A stretch of DNA of 15,924 bases from Chloroflexota bacterium (GTDB lineage Bacteria; Chloroflexota; Dormibacteria; Dormibacterales; Dormibacteraceae), in contig VBJE01000224.1 of assembly GCA_005879675.1 (NCBI GenBank), positions 1 to 15,924 on the forward strand, given 5' to 3'. The stretch's first letter is position 1. Every line of letters starts with the position of its first letter. Under the pieces are notes generated by a model, which did no database searches, was not told where the DNA came from, and saw only the letters and a list, made by a program, of their open reading frames with translations. The translations under genes were made by a program, and so were the position numbers. Below are positions 6,004 through 13,174 of this stretch, one piece after another.

Positions 6004-8248
6004 TCAGTCGGGCCGCGGGAGGCGCCGGGGAGTAGTTCGGGTTGAAGTCGATGCCCACCGCGCCCGAGCCGGCGACCTTCGCGGTGTAGCAGATGACCTG
6101 CCCCGCGAGCGGCGAGCGGTTGCCGCCGTTGATGGTCCAGTCCTGCCCCGGCGTGTAGATGGTGCCGATGTACTGCGTCGAGGCGCCGCCGTTCAGCGAG
6201 TTGCTGCACGTGTTCGAAGCCGGCGCATAGATCACGATCCAGTTGAACTGCTCGCCGGCGAAGACGTACGTCGCGCCCCCGGAGTTCTGGTCCATGCAGG
6301 AGCCGTTGGGGAAGTAGAACTGGACCGCGCCTGGCGTGACCGTGGTGTTCTCGCACGGCGCGATCACGTTGCCGGGGTTGGGCGAGACCTGGCAGTAGTT
6401 CTCGTTGGCGACGTCGCCGCCGGTGTAGGGGGCGTACTGCAGGGCCATGGGCGCGTTCTCCTGCGACAGCAGGTTCGCTGGAGGCGGGCAGTTGCTGAAG
6501 CACTGCGGGTTGGTCTCGTCATCCGGCGCCGCGCAGCCCAGCGTCCTGGTCTGGGCGAAGCACTGCGTCGCCGGGTTGGGGATCATGGTGTCGTTGATGT
6601 CGTAGATCGTGGCGCCGGCCGCCGGAGGCACGGCCGGTGCGACGGCGCCGAGGGTCCACGCGGTCCCGTTGGGGTAGACCCCGGTCGGGACTCCGTTCAC
6701 GAAACCGGGCGCGTCGTAGCGACTGACCCAGCCGAAGTGGTTCGGGTTGCCGTCGCATCCGTACGGGTTGAGGTAGACGTTGTAGTACTGCGCCCCCGGG
6801 GCGTTCTGGGTGATGTTGATGCTGATGCCGATGTTCGACGGTGAGCTGTTGCCGCCGACGACGGTGCTCGGTGTCAGCTTGCAGGCGGACGGCGCGCTCT
6901 CGCGGCGGCATCCGGCGCCGGCGAAGCATGGGTTCGGCGCGATCGTCGGGTCGAGGAACCGGTCGTAGCGGATCGAAGTCAGCTCGACGCCCCACTTGTT
7001 GTTGCGCTGCAGCGTGTCGGTCACCCCAGAGTGGCACGGGTTGGGTGTCAGGGGCGACAGCTTGGTGCAGGTCGGGCCGACCAGGATCGTCTGGGTTACC
7101 CCGTTGACCACGCTGAAGTGTCCAGCGCACCCGGCCCCGTTCTGGTCCCAGAACTGGGGGACGGCGAGGCTTGCCGTCGACGGCGCCGATGAGTCCTCCT
7201 CGTCAGGAGCCTTCAGCTCGTTGGAGAGAAGGCTGCCGTTCGCGTCGGAGTCGTAGCCGTTGGTCCAGTTGTAGACGCCGCCGTTCAGGAAGGCGCAGCT
7301 CGCCGCCCCGCCGCTCAGGTGGAAGTTTCCGTACTGGCCCGGGTACATCTCGGTCCAGGTCCCGCGGTTGTACTGGCTGTACGCCTGGGCGCTCGTGTAG
7401 TAGCCGACCGAGGGGGCAAGGTAGCCCGGGTCGGGCAGCGTCGGTGCGGGCACGACAGCGGTGCCAGTGATGTCTCCCGGGTTGCATGTCGGGTTCGGCG
7501 CGTAAGGCACGAATCCCGGAGTCGAGTTGTAGCAGTAATACTGGGCGACGTTGCAGTTCGAGCCCGCGGCGCCGTAGCAGTTGCCGGCCTCGTGGAGGTT
7601 GTTGTCGAGGCAGGCGGTGCCGTTCGTGTAGACGTCGCCGAGCACGGTCAGCTGAGCGGAGCCGGTCAGGTTGGTCGCGCAGTTGCCGTTGCTGAGGGTC
7701 AGCAGGGCGGGCGTCTGGCGCTGGTTGCCGACGATCGCGGTCGCCGTCGCGCCGATGGCCACGGTCGTGCTGCCGCCGAATATCTGTATGAACGCAAGGG
7801 CCAGGTTGTGGGTGCTCGTGAACTGGAACTCGTAGCCGTTGAACTGCGTGTCGGTGGCCACGATCGTGAGCCCGTAACCGCCCGAGAACGTGTAGGTGTA
7901 CGTGTCTTGGGGGAGGTTGCCCTGCGGCCCGACCAGCGTGCTGGTGTGGCTCTGCGTCGACCAGCCGCTGTAGATCCGGAGGTCGGACTCGTACAGCGCC
8001 ACCGAGTTGGGAACCACGACCCCGTTCAGGTCCTGGTAGTTCTCCCACCAGTCGCCGGCGGCGAGCGCCGCGGCGTCGACCGCGGTCTGCTGGTCGCGCC
8101 TGTCGACGTAACCGCGGCCGGAATCGATGGCGAGGCCGAGCATGCCGAACAGGACGAGGATCAGCAGCGCGATCAGGACGATCGCCTGTCCTTCCTGCAA
8201 CCTGCGCTGCGGAGACCTAGTTCGAGTATTCGGCACGGTAAACCGCAT
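5996..8248 (-). CDS. TadG-like pseudopilin / Tad-domain surface protein
   Basis: This protein of about 750 aa has an N-terminal Tad (TadG-like) domain: basic N-terminus, GQAIVLIALLILVLFGMLGLAIDSGRG helix (split here as GQAIVLIALL and FGMLGLAIDSGRG) and QQTAVDAAALAAG, the classic pattern of minor pilin-like components of tight-adherence systems. The remaining 680 or so residues are presumably extracytoplasmic, rich in Asn, Gly, Pro, Thr and paired Cys (for example CNPGD, CAGHF, CFAGAGCRRE, CQVSP), with no von Willebrand A motif that I can see. The start is uncertain: ATG 8248 is used here, TTG 8278 gives 10 more residues, and neither has a Shine-Dalgarno sequence. All options overlap the 3' end of the TadE-like gene upstream, implying translational coupling. 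No tad ATPase, platform protein or prepilin peptidase is within the window. Confidence 0.8.
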   Translation of the reverse strand: MRFTVPNTRTRSPQRRLQEGQAIVLIALLILVLFGMLGLAIDSGRGYVDRRDQQTAVDAAALAAGDWWENYQDLNGVVVPNSVALYESDLRIYSGWSTQSHTSTLVGPQGNLPQDTYTYTFSGGYGLTIVATDTQFNGYEFQFTSTHNLALAFIQIFGGSTTVAIGATATAIVGNQRQTPALLTLSNGNCATNLTGSAQLTVLGDVYTNGTACLDNNLHEAGNCYGAAGSNCNVAQYYCYNSTPGFVPYAPNPTCNPGDITGTAVVPAPTLPDPGYLAPSVGYYTSAQAYSQYNRGTWTEMYPGQYGNFHLSGGAASCAFLNGGVYNWTNGYDSDANGSLLSNELKAPDEEDSSAPSTASLAVPQFWDQNGAGCAGHFSVVNGVTQTILVGPTCTKLSPLTPNPCHSGVTDTLQRNNKWGVELTSIRYDRFLDPTIAPNPCFAGAGCRRESAPSACKLTPSTVVGGNSSPSNIGISINITQNAPGAQYYNVYLNPYGCDGNPNHFGWVSRYDAPGFVNGVPTGVYPNGTAWTLGAVAPAVPPAAGATIYDINDTMIPNPATQCFAQTRTLGCAAPDDETNPQCFSNCPPPANLLSQENAPMALQYAPYTGGDVANENYCQVSPNPGNVIAPCENTTVTPGAVQFYFPNGSCMDQNSGGATYVFAGEQFNWIVIYAPASNTCSNSLNGGASTQYIGTIYTPGQDWTINGGNRSPLAGQVICYTAKVAGSGAVGIDFNPNYSPAPPAARLIN

Positions 8249-8834
8249 ACGCAGTGATGACGATGTTGCTGCCGACAACTTGCTGGATGATCGGGGTGAT
8301 CGGCTGGAACGTGTACCAGAGCGTGACCTTGATCGGCTCGTTGCCGGTCGCCGGCGTCACGTTGTTGCAGCCCGCGCCGAGGTTCGGCGGCGGGTAGGTG
8401 CCCAGTCCGCCCCGGGGCCCGTTGGGCGTGCCGTTGCCGGCGGTGCTCGGGTCGGTGATGAAGATCCAGCCCGTGTTCGAGGCCGGCTTGCTCGGCGAGC
8501 CTTGCGGCACGCCGCCGTTCGGCAGCGGTCCGTTCGGGCAGGCGGGGTTGTTGGCCAGGTTCATGATCACGGCGTGGCCGGCGATGGCGTTGGCGACGTC
8601 GGAGTCGGTGGGCCACGTGTGCGAGTTGCCGTTGGGGTCGATGAAGTACGAGGCGCGCACCGCCACGCGAGCACCCTCGTTCGCCGCCTGCTGGAGGGTG
8701 ATGTAGAGGTATAGCGCGCGGCCGAAGTCGATGATGCCGAAGGTCAGCAGGAGAATGATCGGCGCGATGATCGCGAACTCGGTCAGGCCCTGCGACTTCT
8801 CGGAGCGAAAGTACGTCTTCAGTCGCTGTCTCAT
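8217..8834 (-). CDS. TadE-like pseudopilin (second gene of tad cluster)
   Basis: This 205-aa protein has a TadE-type N-terminus: RSEKSQGLTEFAIIAPIILL (10-29), then IIDFGRALYLYITLQQAANEGAR, a single membrane helix followed by the signature alanine/glycine/arginine segment. If cleaved after Ser14, the conserved Glu falls at +5, the position known to matter for pseudopilin processing; the usual Gly at -1 would then be Ser. The exported part is Asn/Pro/Gly-rich with Cys pairs, then a C-terminal strand LWYTFQPITPIIQQVVG. Its ATG overlaps the stop of the preceding TadE-like gene as ATGA (8831-8834), and its own 3' end overlaps the TadG-like gene. The three genes are almost certainly one transcript. 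Confidence 0.85.
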   Translation of the reverse strand: MRQRLKTYFRSEKSQGLTEFAIIAPIILLLTFGIIDFGRALYLYITLQQAANEGARVAVRASYFIDPNGNSHTWPTDSDVANAIAGHAVIMNLANNPACPNGPLPNGGVPQGSPSKPASNTGWIFITDPSTAGNGTPNGPRGGLGTYPPPNLGAGCNNVTPATGNEPIKVTLWYTFQPITPIIQQVVGSNIVITAYAVYRAEYSN

Positions 8835-9451
8835 GGCTTGCCCTGGATGGTGAAGTGCTCGTTGTACGCCAGGTTGAGGCCGTTGCCGAACAACCCCTGG
8901 ATCAACGGCGTTATGAGCTGGAAGTTCATCAGCAGGGAGACGTTGATGTCGCCCAGCTTCCAGGAGTTGTCGAGGGGTGCGGCCGGCCGCGTGCCGGTCT
9001 GGTTGCCGTAGGGATCCGTGTAGCAGATGTAGACGTTGACGTTCTGCGAGCTTGCCGGGAAGGCGCCGGCGGGGTAAGGCTTGTTGCCGTTGCCGTTGCT
9101 GTCGGAGGGAGCCAGGCAGCCGCCGGACGCCATCAGGTGGATCTGGGGATCCGAGAAGCCCGCGCCGTAGAGCGCCTGCTTGACCGCTGTCATGACGTCG
9201 TTGTCGTCGAGGAAGTTGTTCTGGCGAGCCGCGGTGTTGAACCACGCGCCGTGCCGGGCGCCTTCGCGGGCCGCACCCTGCAGGCTGACCGAGAAGTAGA
9301 AAGCCCGGGAAAGGTCGATCAAACCCATGGCCAGCAGCAACAGCACCATCGAGGAGATTGCGAACTCCACAAGCGATTGGCCGCGCTGCCGCTTGCGGTG
9401 AACGAGCGTTCGACCTCCAGCCGGCATTTCCAGCGCACTAGGATGCACCAT
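8831..9451 (-). CDS. TadE-like pseudopilin (first gene of tad cluster)
   Basis: This 206-aa protein has the TadE core: RGQSLVEFAI (23-32), a hydrophobic helix VLLLLAMGLIDLSRAFYFS, then QGAAREGAR. Cleavage after Gly24 would place Glu29 at +5, matching the canonical pseudopilin processing site of Tad systems. The exported domain ends with VSLLMNFQLITPLIQGLFG, a close echo of the C-terminal strand in the next gene, so the two TadE-like genes probably arose by duplication. Start choice: ATG 9451 is used; ATG 9427 (MPAGGRTLVHRK) is equally possible, and no clear Shine-Dalgarno sequence precedes either. It is the first gene of the cluster, directly downstream of a region with three perfect palindromes. 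Confidence 0.85.
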   Translation of the reverse strand: MVHPSALEMPAGGRTLVHRKRQRGQSLVEFAISSMVLLLLAMGLIDLSRAFYFSVSLQGAAREGARHGAWFNTAARQNNFLDDNDVMTAVKQALYGAGFSDPQIHLMASGGCLAPSDSNGNGNKPYPAGAFPASSQNVNVYICYTDPYGNQTGTRPAAPLDNSWKLGDINVSLLMNFQLITPLIQGLFGNGLNLAYNEHFTIQGKP

Positions 9452-9463
9452 CGGTACGCGGTC

Positions 9464-9475
9464 TAACGATCGTTA
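9464..9475. promoter_or_regulatory. 12-bp perfect palindrome upstream of tad cluster (possible operator)
   Basis: TAACGATCGTTA is perfectly self-complementary and ends 13 bp before the tadE-like ATG at 9451. The position suits a repressor or activator site. A 12-bp palindrome is expected by chance a few times in a window this size, so location is the main support. Confidence 0.3.
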
Positions 9476-9479
9476 AGCC

Positions 9480-9497
9480 GATTTCGTTCGCGAAATC
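9480..9497. repeat. Inverted repeat, 7-bp stem with 4-nt loop
   Basis: GATTTCG, TTCG loop, CGAAATC: a perfect 7-bp stem in the region that should hold the tad promoter. It is AT-richer than its surroundings. It could be a protein-binding dyad or a leader hairpin. Confidence 0.4.
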
Positions 9498-9535
9498 AGC
9501 AAGGAATCTGTAATGCGCAGCCTTAAGACAGCGCC

Positions 9536-9549
9536 CGGCTGATCAGCCG
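9536..9549. repeat. 14-bp perfect palindrome
   Basis: CGGCTGATCAGCCG is perfectly self-complementary and lies 85 bp upstream of the tad cluster start. About one such palindrome is expected by chance in 16 kb; being the third dyad within 86 bp is what makes it worth noting. Confidence 0.35.
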
Positions 9550-9703
9550 ATGGGCAGTGGCGGTCTGGCCCAGTCGGGCGAGGCACGGCACCGGCCGACC
9601 GGTCAGCCCTCCGCCGCCGCGGCACGACACAGGCGGCCCGCTGTTCGTCGGCCCACGCGCCGAGGGCGCAGCCCGAGCAGCCGCCCGATCCGCTCGCCAG
9701 GGC

Positions 9704-9726
9704 GGTTCTGGTCGACGACCCGAACC
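9704..9726 (-). repeat. Imperfect hairpin (9 bp with one G-A mismatch) downstream of mrfB
   Basis: On the minus strand GGTTC pairs with GAACC and, after a single G/A mismatch, GGTC pairs with GACC around a GTC loop. It lies 67-89 nt past the mrfB stop. There is no T-run after it, so it is not a classical terminator; it could stabilise the mRNA 3' end or be part of a structured RNA. Confidence 0.35.
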
Positions 9727-9792
9727 AGGTAGGCCTTGCGCGCCTGTCCACCGAGGCTTGACCCGTTCCTCGGCGGGTTGGCCCGTCCCTGT

Positions 9793-10956
9793 TCATTGGT
9801 TTGTGGCGAAGAAGGCGGCGACGTCGAGCTGAACCGTTCGATCCACGTCGCGAATATCGCGTCGCGATCGCACTTTGCGCAGCAGGCGTGCGTGCCGTGT
9901 CTCCAGGCCCACAGCCTCTTCGGGCATGCGTTGCAGCGCGTCTTCCACGACCGCGAGCGCGCGGGCTGGATCGCGCCGCCGCCATTCGAGAAGCCGCGCG
10001 CGCGCGAGCGAGATGCGGATGTCGTCACGGGTGTGTGCCTCGAGCCAGCCGAGCAAGCGATCCGCGCCTGAAATCGACCCGCGACGCACCAGGCGCCGCG
10101 TCAGCAGCAGGCCCGCTGTCGCCGCGGCCTCGCCCCGAGCGAACGCGGTCGCGTTGCGCAGCGCGCGCCATCCATCGGCGCGAGCGCCGCGCCGCCAGCG
10201 ATGCCGCCCCAGGGCGAGCCAGTCGTCGGCGTCCATGTCGACGTCGGCTCCCTGGAGCCGCCGCAGCAGCCGCGAGTGAAGGTGGACAAGGCTGATGACG
10301 TCGAGCCGGTTGTGCTCGAGTGCCGCCTCGAGAAATTCGCGCGAGCCCTGCCGCAGGTAGCCGAAATATGCGTCGGGGACGAGCGCGCTGGGCATCGGAT
10401 CGTCGCGCTCGTAGCCGAGCACGCGCTGCTCGACAAAGCGCAGCGTGCAGTTTTCGAGCCGGTGCCGATAGAGCGCGCGCACCAGCGTCAACAGGTCGAC
10501 ATGGGGCGCGTGCGAAAACTCGCCCGGCATGCGCGCCATGACCCACCGCGTGCGCAGGATCGGCAGGTCGAACGATCCTCCGTTGAATGTGGCGAGGCCT
10601 TCGGCCTGGTCGATCTCGTTGCGCAAGACGTGCAGGAATGCAGCCTCCATGCCCGGCTCCGGAAGAAAGAGCTGCGCCACGCGAAGGCCGGCAGCGATCG
10701 GTGTCGCGACGGCGGCCGTGAAGACAAACGTGCCTGCCCCGCCCGCGAGGCCTGTCGTCTCCGTGTCGATGTAGGCGATGCACCCGGGATCGGGGTCGAG
10801 CGGGGGCAGCGCGATCACCTCCTGGCGCAACGCCGCGGGGCCGAACGGCGTGGTTGCTTCCTCGAAACCGCGCGGCAGCTCGTGGCTGCGCGGCGGTCGA
10901 GGTCGAGGGGGAGCGCCTAGACGGGTAAGGCGCTCGCGGAGAGAAGCCGCAGGCAA
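9793..10956 (-). CDS. mrfB: MrfB (YprB)-like DEDD exonuclease with C-terminal helical repeats
   Basis: This 387-aa protein, read from TTG 10956, belongs to the RNase H-like YprB family. In B. subtilis MrfB is the exonuclease partner of helicase MrfA in repair of mitomycin-type DNA damage. Catalytic motifs: YIDTETTGL with Asp64/Glu66, FNGGSFDLP with Asp130, and HNRLDV with His215/Asp219. The last 150 or so residues are Arg/Ala/Leu-rich helices, TPR-like. The TTG is chosen because a strong AAGGAG lies 10 nt upstream and the family-like SLRERLTRLG begins just after; ATG 11007 would add 17 residues without a ribosome site. The frame is open further to 11277, but that part is antisense-like filler inside mrfA. 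The start overlaps the mrfA 3' end by 40 bp, giving a tightly coupled pair. Confidence 0.85.
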   Translation of the reverse strand: MPAASLRERLTRLGAPPRPRPPRSHELPRGFEEATTPFGPAALRQEVIALPPLDPDPGCIAYIDTETTGLAGGAGTFVFTAAVATPIAAGLRVAQLFLPEPGMEAAFLHVLRNEIDQAEGLATFNGGSFDLPILRTRWVMARMPGEFSHAPHVDLLTLVRALYRHRLENCTLRFVEQRVLGYERDDPMPSALVPDAYFGYLRQGSREFLEAALEHNRLDVISLVHLHSRLLRRLQGADVDMDADDWLALGRHRWRRGARADGWRALRNATAFARGEAAATAGLLLTRRLVRRGSISGADRLLGWLEAHTRDDIRISLARARLLEWRRRDPARALAVVEDALQRMPEEAVGLETRHARLLRKVRSRRDIRDVDRTVQLDVAAFFATNQ

Positions 10957-13166
10957 GCTTCTTTCGCTCCTTCCACGAGATGAAGGGGGCCGACGCAGGA
11001 CGGGCATCCAGCGACGCATGGACAGTCGCGTACCAGCGCGGCCGCGTCGTCGAGCAGCTCGCGGTGGAGCTCGTACATGCGCGCGGCAAAGCCGACCCCG
11101 CCCGGGTAGACCTCGAACACCGTGACGGTGGGAAGGCGCGTGGTGACGGAGCGAACCTCGGCGACGGAGCCGAGGTCGCGCGGGTCGCACATCAGGCGCA
11201 GGCTCGCGATGTGTCGCAGCGAATGCGCCATTCCCTGTAGACCTGCCTCGAGTGTCTCCTTGCCCAGCGACCGCCACAGCTCCTCGTCGACGGTGACCCA
11301 GTAACCGGTCGTGTGCAGCGTCTGCTCGGGCAGGTGGATCGGTCCCGAGCCGATGTTCTCGTGCGTGTGGAACCGGATCTTCTTGAACATGCTCGCGAGG
11401 GATGTGATCTTCACCTCGCCATGCGAGCGGCTGATCGCGTCGCCTTCCGGACCGCCGAAGGTATCCAGCACCCGCACCGAGACGGAGGCAAGCGCGTCGG
11501 TGTAGTAGTCGACCTCGACCGGGCGCACGTAAGCCTTCTTCTCGTCCCAGTCGAGCCGGTCGACGTGGTACTGCGCGCCTTCATGCAGGTACACGGCCTC
11601 CTCGTGCAGGAGCACAGGCGCCGTGAACTGATCCATCTCGCCGATGACCTGCGGCCGCGGCTTCGACGTGTCGATGATCACGACGTTGTCGGCGAGGATC
11701 CGGCGGAGGTGCACCTCCTCGGCAGGGAATGCCTGCCGGCTCCAGAACCAGCGACCCGCGGACCGCGTCGCCGAGCCGTCCTCCTCGAAGACCTTGAGCA
11801 GCTCCTGCACATCGGCGCCGCCGAGACGCTCATCGTCCATGAAAGGAAGCTCGAACAGCCCGGCCTGGAGATGCGCCGCGAGCAGCAGGAGATTGTCGGG
11901 GTCGATCAGGCCCTCTTCGGGGTCGGTGCCCAGGAAGTACTCGGGATGGCGGACGATGAACTGGTCAAGCGGCGAGCTCGAAGCCACGAAAACCCCGATC
12001 GATCCCGAGCGCCGCCCGGCGCGCCCGAGCTGCTGCCACGTCGATGCGATCGTCCCCGGGTAACCGACAAGCACCGCGCATTGCAGGCTGCCGATGTCGA
12101 TGCCGAGCTCGAGCGCGTTGGTGCTCACCACGCCCGTGATCTCGCCGTCCCTCAGGCCGGCCTCGATCTCGCGCCGGTGAAGGGGGAGATAGCCGGCGCG
12201 ATATCCGCGCACCCGTTTCGATGCGTCGAGCCGGGGGGCCAGGTCCTGGCGCAGGTAGCTGAGCATCACCTCGACCTGGAGGCGGCTCCGGCAGAAAACT
12301 ATCGTCTGCACGCCATCGCGGATCCATGGCGCCGCGATCCGGCGGGCTTCGAGCATGGAGCTGCGCCGGATCCCGAGCTCCCGGTTGAGCAGCGGCGGGT
12401 TGTAGAAGATGAGCCGTCGCTCTCCGCGCGGCGCGCCGCTGCGGTCCACGAGGGCGACGTCGTCCTCCTCGAGCAGCCGGCACGCGAGCTCCCGCGGGTT
12501 GCGGATCGTCGCCGACGCGCAGATGAACGTCGGCGTCGAGCCATAGAAGGCGCACACGCGCTTCAGCCGGCGGATCACGTTGGCGACCTGGCTGCCGAAA
12601 AGACCGCGATAGGTGTGCAGCTCGTCGATGACGACGAAATCGAGGCTCGAGAACAGTCGCCGCCACCGCGTGTGATGCGGCAGCATCCCGGTGTGGAGCA
12701 TGTCCGGGTTGGTCATGACGATGTGGCCGCCTTCGCGGATCGCGGTCCGGCGTCCGGGTGGGGTGTCGCCGTCGTAGGTGTCCACGCGGACGTCGATGGG
12801 CAGGCCGGACTTGAGCGCCCCCAGCTCGGCCAGCTGATCCTGCGCCAGGGCTTTGGTCGGAAACATGTACAGCGCGCGCCGCTCGGGGTTCTCGAGCAGG
12901 CGCTGCAGGACGGGCAGGTTGTAGCAGAGCGTCTTGCCGCTGGCGGTGGGAGTAACCACGACCAGGTGGTGCCCGTTTTTTAGAGCTGTATAGGCCTCGG
13001 CCTGGTGCGAGTACAGTCGCTCGATGCCGCGGCGGCTCATTGCGGCGGCAAGCTCGGGCCGAATATCCGTCGGTAGTGGGACAAAGTCGGCCGGCGATGC
13101 GGAAACGACGTGGTCCAGCGTTATGTCACCTGTGTACGCGGATGCGTTGAAGACGGCGCCGGACAT
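10917..13166 (-). CDS. mrfA: MrfA (YprA)-like DEXH-box helicase with C-terminal metal-binding Cys cluster
   Basis: This 749-aa superfamily 2 helicase is of the YprA/Hrq1-related type. B. subtilis MrfA works with the exonuclease MrfB in a UvrABC-independent pathway that repairs mitomycin C damage. Visible motifs in order: YSHQ (52-55), Walker A TPTASGKT (72-79), IDELH (180-184), ASAT (217-220), STNALELGIDIG (348-359) and QLGRAGRRSGS (379-389). The C-terminal domain (DUF1998-like, about 640-735) ends in a CxC-x3-CxxC cluster, CPCVAGCPSC (Cys715, 717, 721, 724), the known metal site of this family. Length is normal. The start ATG 13166 has no Shine-Dalgarno sequence but lies 8 nt after a -10 hexamer, so the message is probably leaderless. 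It is followed by mrfB with a 40-bp overlap and is divergent from an ECF sigma gene across two LexA-like boxes. Confidence 0.92.
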   Translation of the reverse strand: MSGAVFNASAYTGDITLDHVVSASPADFVPLPTDIRPELAAAMSRRGIERLYSHQAEAYTALKNGHHLVVVTPTASGKTLCYNLPVLQRLLENPERRALYMFPTKALAQDQLAELGALKSGLPIDVRVDTYDGDTPPGRRTAIREGGHIVMTNPDMLHTGMLPHHTRWRRLFSSLDFVVIDELHTYRGLFGSQVANVIRRLKRVCAFYGSTPTFICASATIRNPRELACRLLEEDDVALVDRSGAPRGERRLIFYNPPLLNRELGIRRSSMLEARRIAAPWIRDGVQTIVFCRSRLQVEVMLSYLRQDLAPRLDASKRVRGYRAGYLPLHRREIEAGLRDGEITGVVSTNALELGIDIGSLQCAVLVGYPGTIASTWQQLGRAGRRSGSIGVFVASSSPLDQFIVRHPEYFLGTDPEEGLIDPDNLLLLAAHLQAGLFELPFMDDERLGGADVQELLKVFEEDGSATRSAGRWFWSRQAFPAEEVHLRRILADNVVIIDTSKPRPQVIGEMDQFTAPVLLHEEAVYLHEGAQYHVDRLDWDEKKAYVRPVEVDYYTDALASVSVRVLDTFGGPEGDAISRSHGEVKITSLASMFKKIRFHTHENIGSGPIHLPEQTLHTTGYWVTVDEELWRSLGKETLEAGLQGMAHSLRHIASLRLMCDPRDLGSVAEVRSVTTRLPTVTVFEVYPGGVGFAARMYELHRELLDDAAALVRDCPCVAGCPSCVGPLHLVEGAKEACLRLLSASALPV
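10965..10972 (-). promoter_or_regulatory. Ribosome binding site deciding the TTG start of mrfB
   Basis: On the minus strand AAGGAG (within 10967-10972), one of the best Shine-Dalgarno matches in the window, lies 10 nt before TTG 10954-10956. It sits inside the mrfA coding sequence and fixes the mrfB start over the ATG and GTG alternatives upstream. Confidence 0.6.
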
Positions 13167-13173
13167 ATGTTCG
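13160..13173. promoter_or_regulatory. LexA/SOS box 1 (Cheo-box type) over the mrfA start
   Basis: CGGACATATGTTCG differs from the B. subtilis-type box CGAACATATGTTCG at one base (third position). It covers the predicted mrfA transcription start and the ATG codon, where bound LexA would block initiation. The Gram-positive consensus is CGAAC-N4-GTTCG. Assignment is by pattern only. Confidence 0.6.
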
Positions 13174-13174
13174 G

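Larger units (their letters stand above)
9452..9792. other. Gene-free 341-bp region between tad cluster and mrfB, rich in dyad symmetry
   Basis: No convincing protein gene is seen: frames through it are Arg/Pro/Gly-rich, lack ribosome sites and show no family motif. It holds a 12-bp palindrome (9464-9475), a 7-bp-stem hairpin (9480-9497), a 14-bp palindrome (9536-9549), a long imperfect hairpin (9704-9726) and a potential pseudoknot (9751-9779). It must contain the tad promoter (minus strand) and the end of the mrfAB transcript. No tRNA-, SRP-, RNase P- or tmRNA-like signature was recognised. Confidence 0.6.

Noticed and set aside
9700..9792. Riboswitch (c-di-GMP-I-like) or RNase P RNA
   Set aside because: Short resemblances (GCGCAAGGCC, GAGGAACGGG) do not extend to the conserved cores of either RNA.
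9473..9985. 170-codon and overlapping frames in the region between tad genes and mrfB
   Set aside because: Composition is Arg/Pro/Ala filler, the frames run into the antisense or alternate frame of mrfB, and no ribosome site or family motif supports them.
10965..11277. N-terminal extension of mrfB to the first possible start at 11277
   Set aside because: It overlaps the conserved Cys-rich end of mrfA, is Arg/Pro/Gly filler, and a strong ribosome site supports the TTG at 10956.
11313..12983. Long open frame (556 codons) on the plus strand
   Set aside because: It is antisense to mrfA, whose helicase motifs and Cys cluster are unmistakable; the product is Arg/Ala/Asp/Val-rich with no domain, as expected for an antisense frame in GC-rich DNA.
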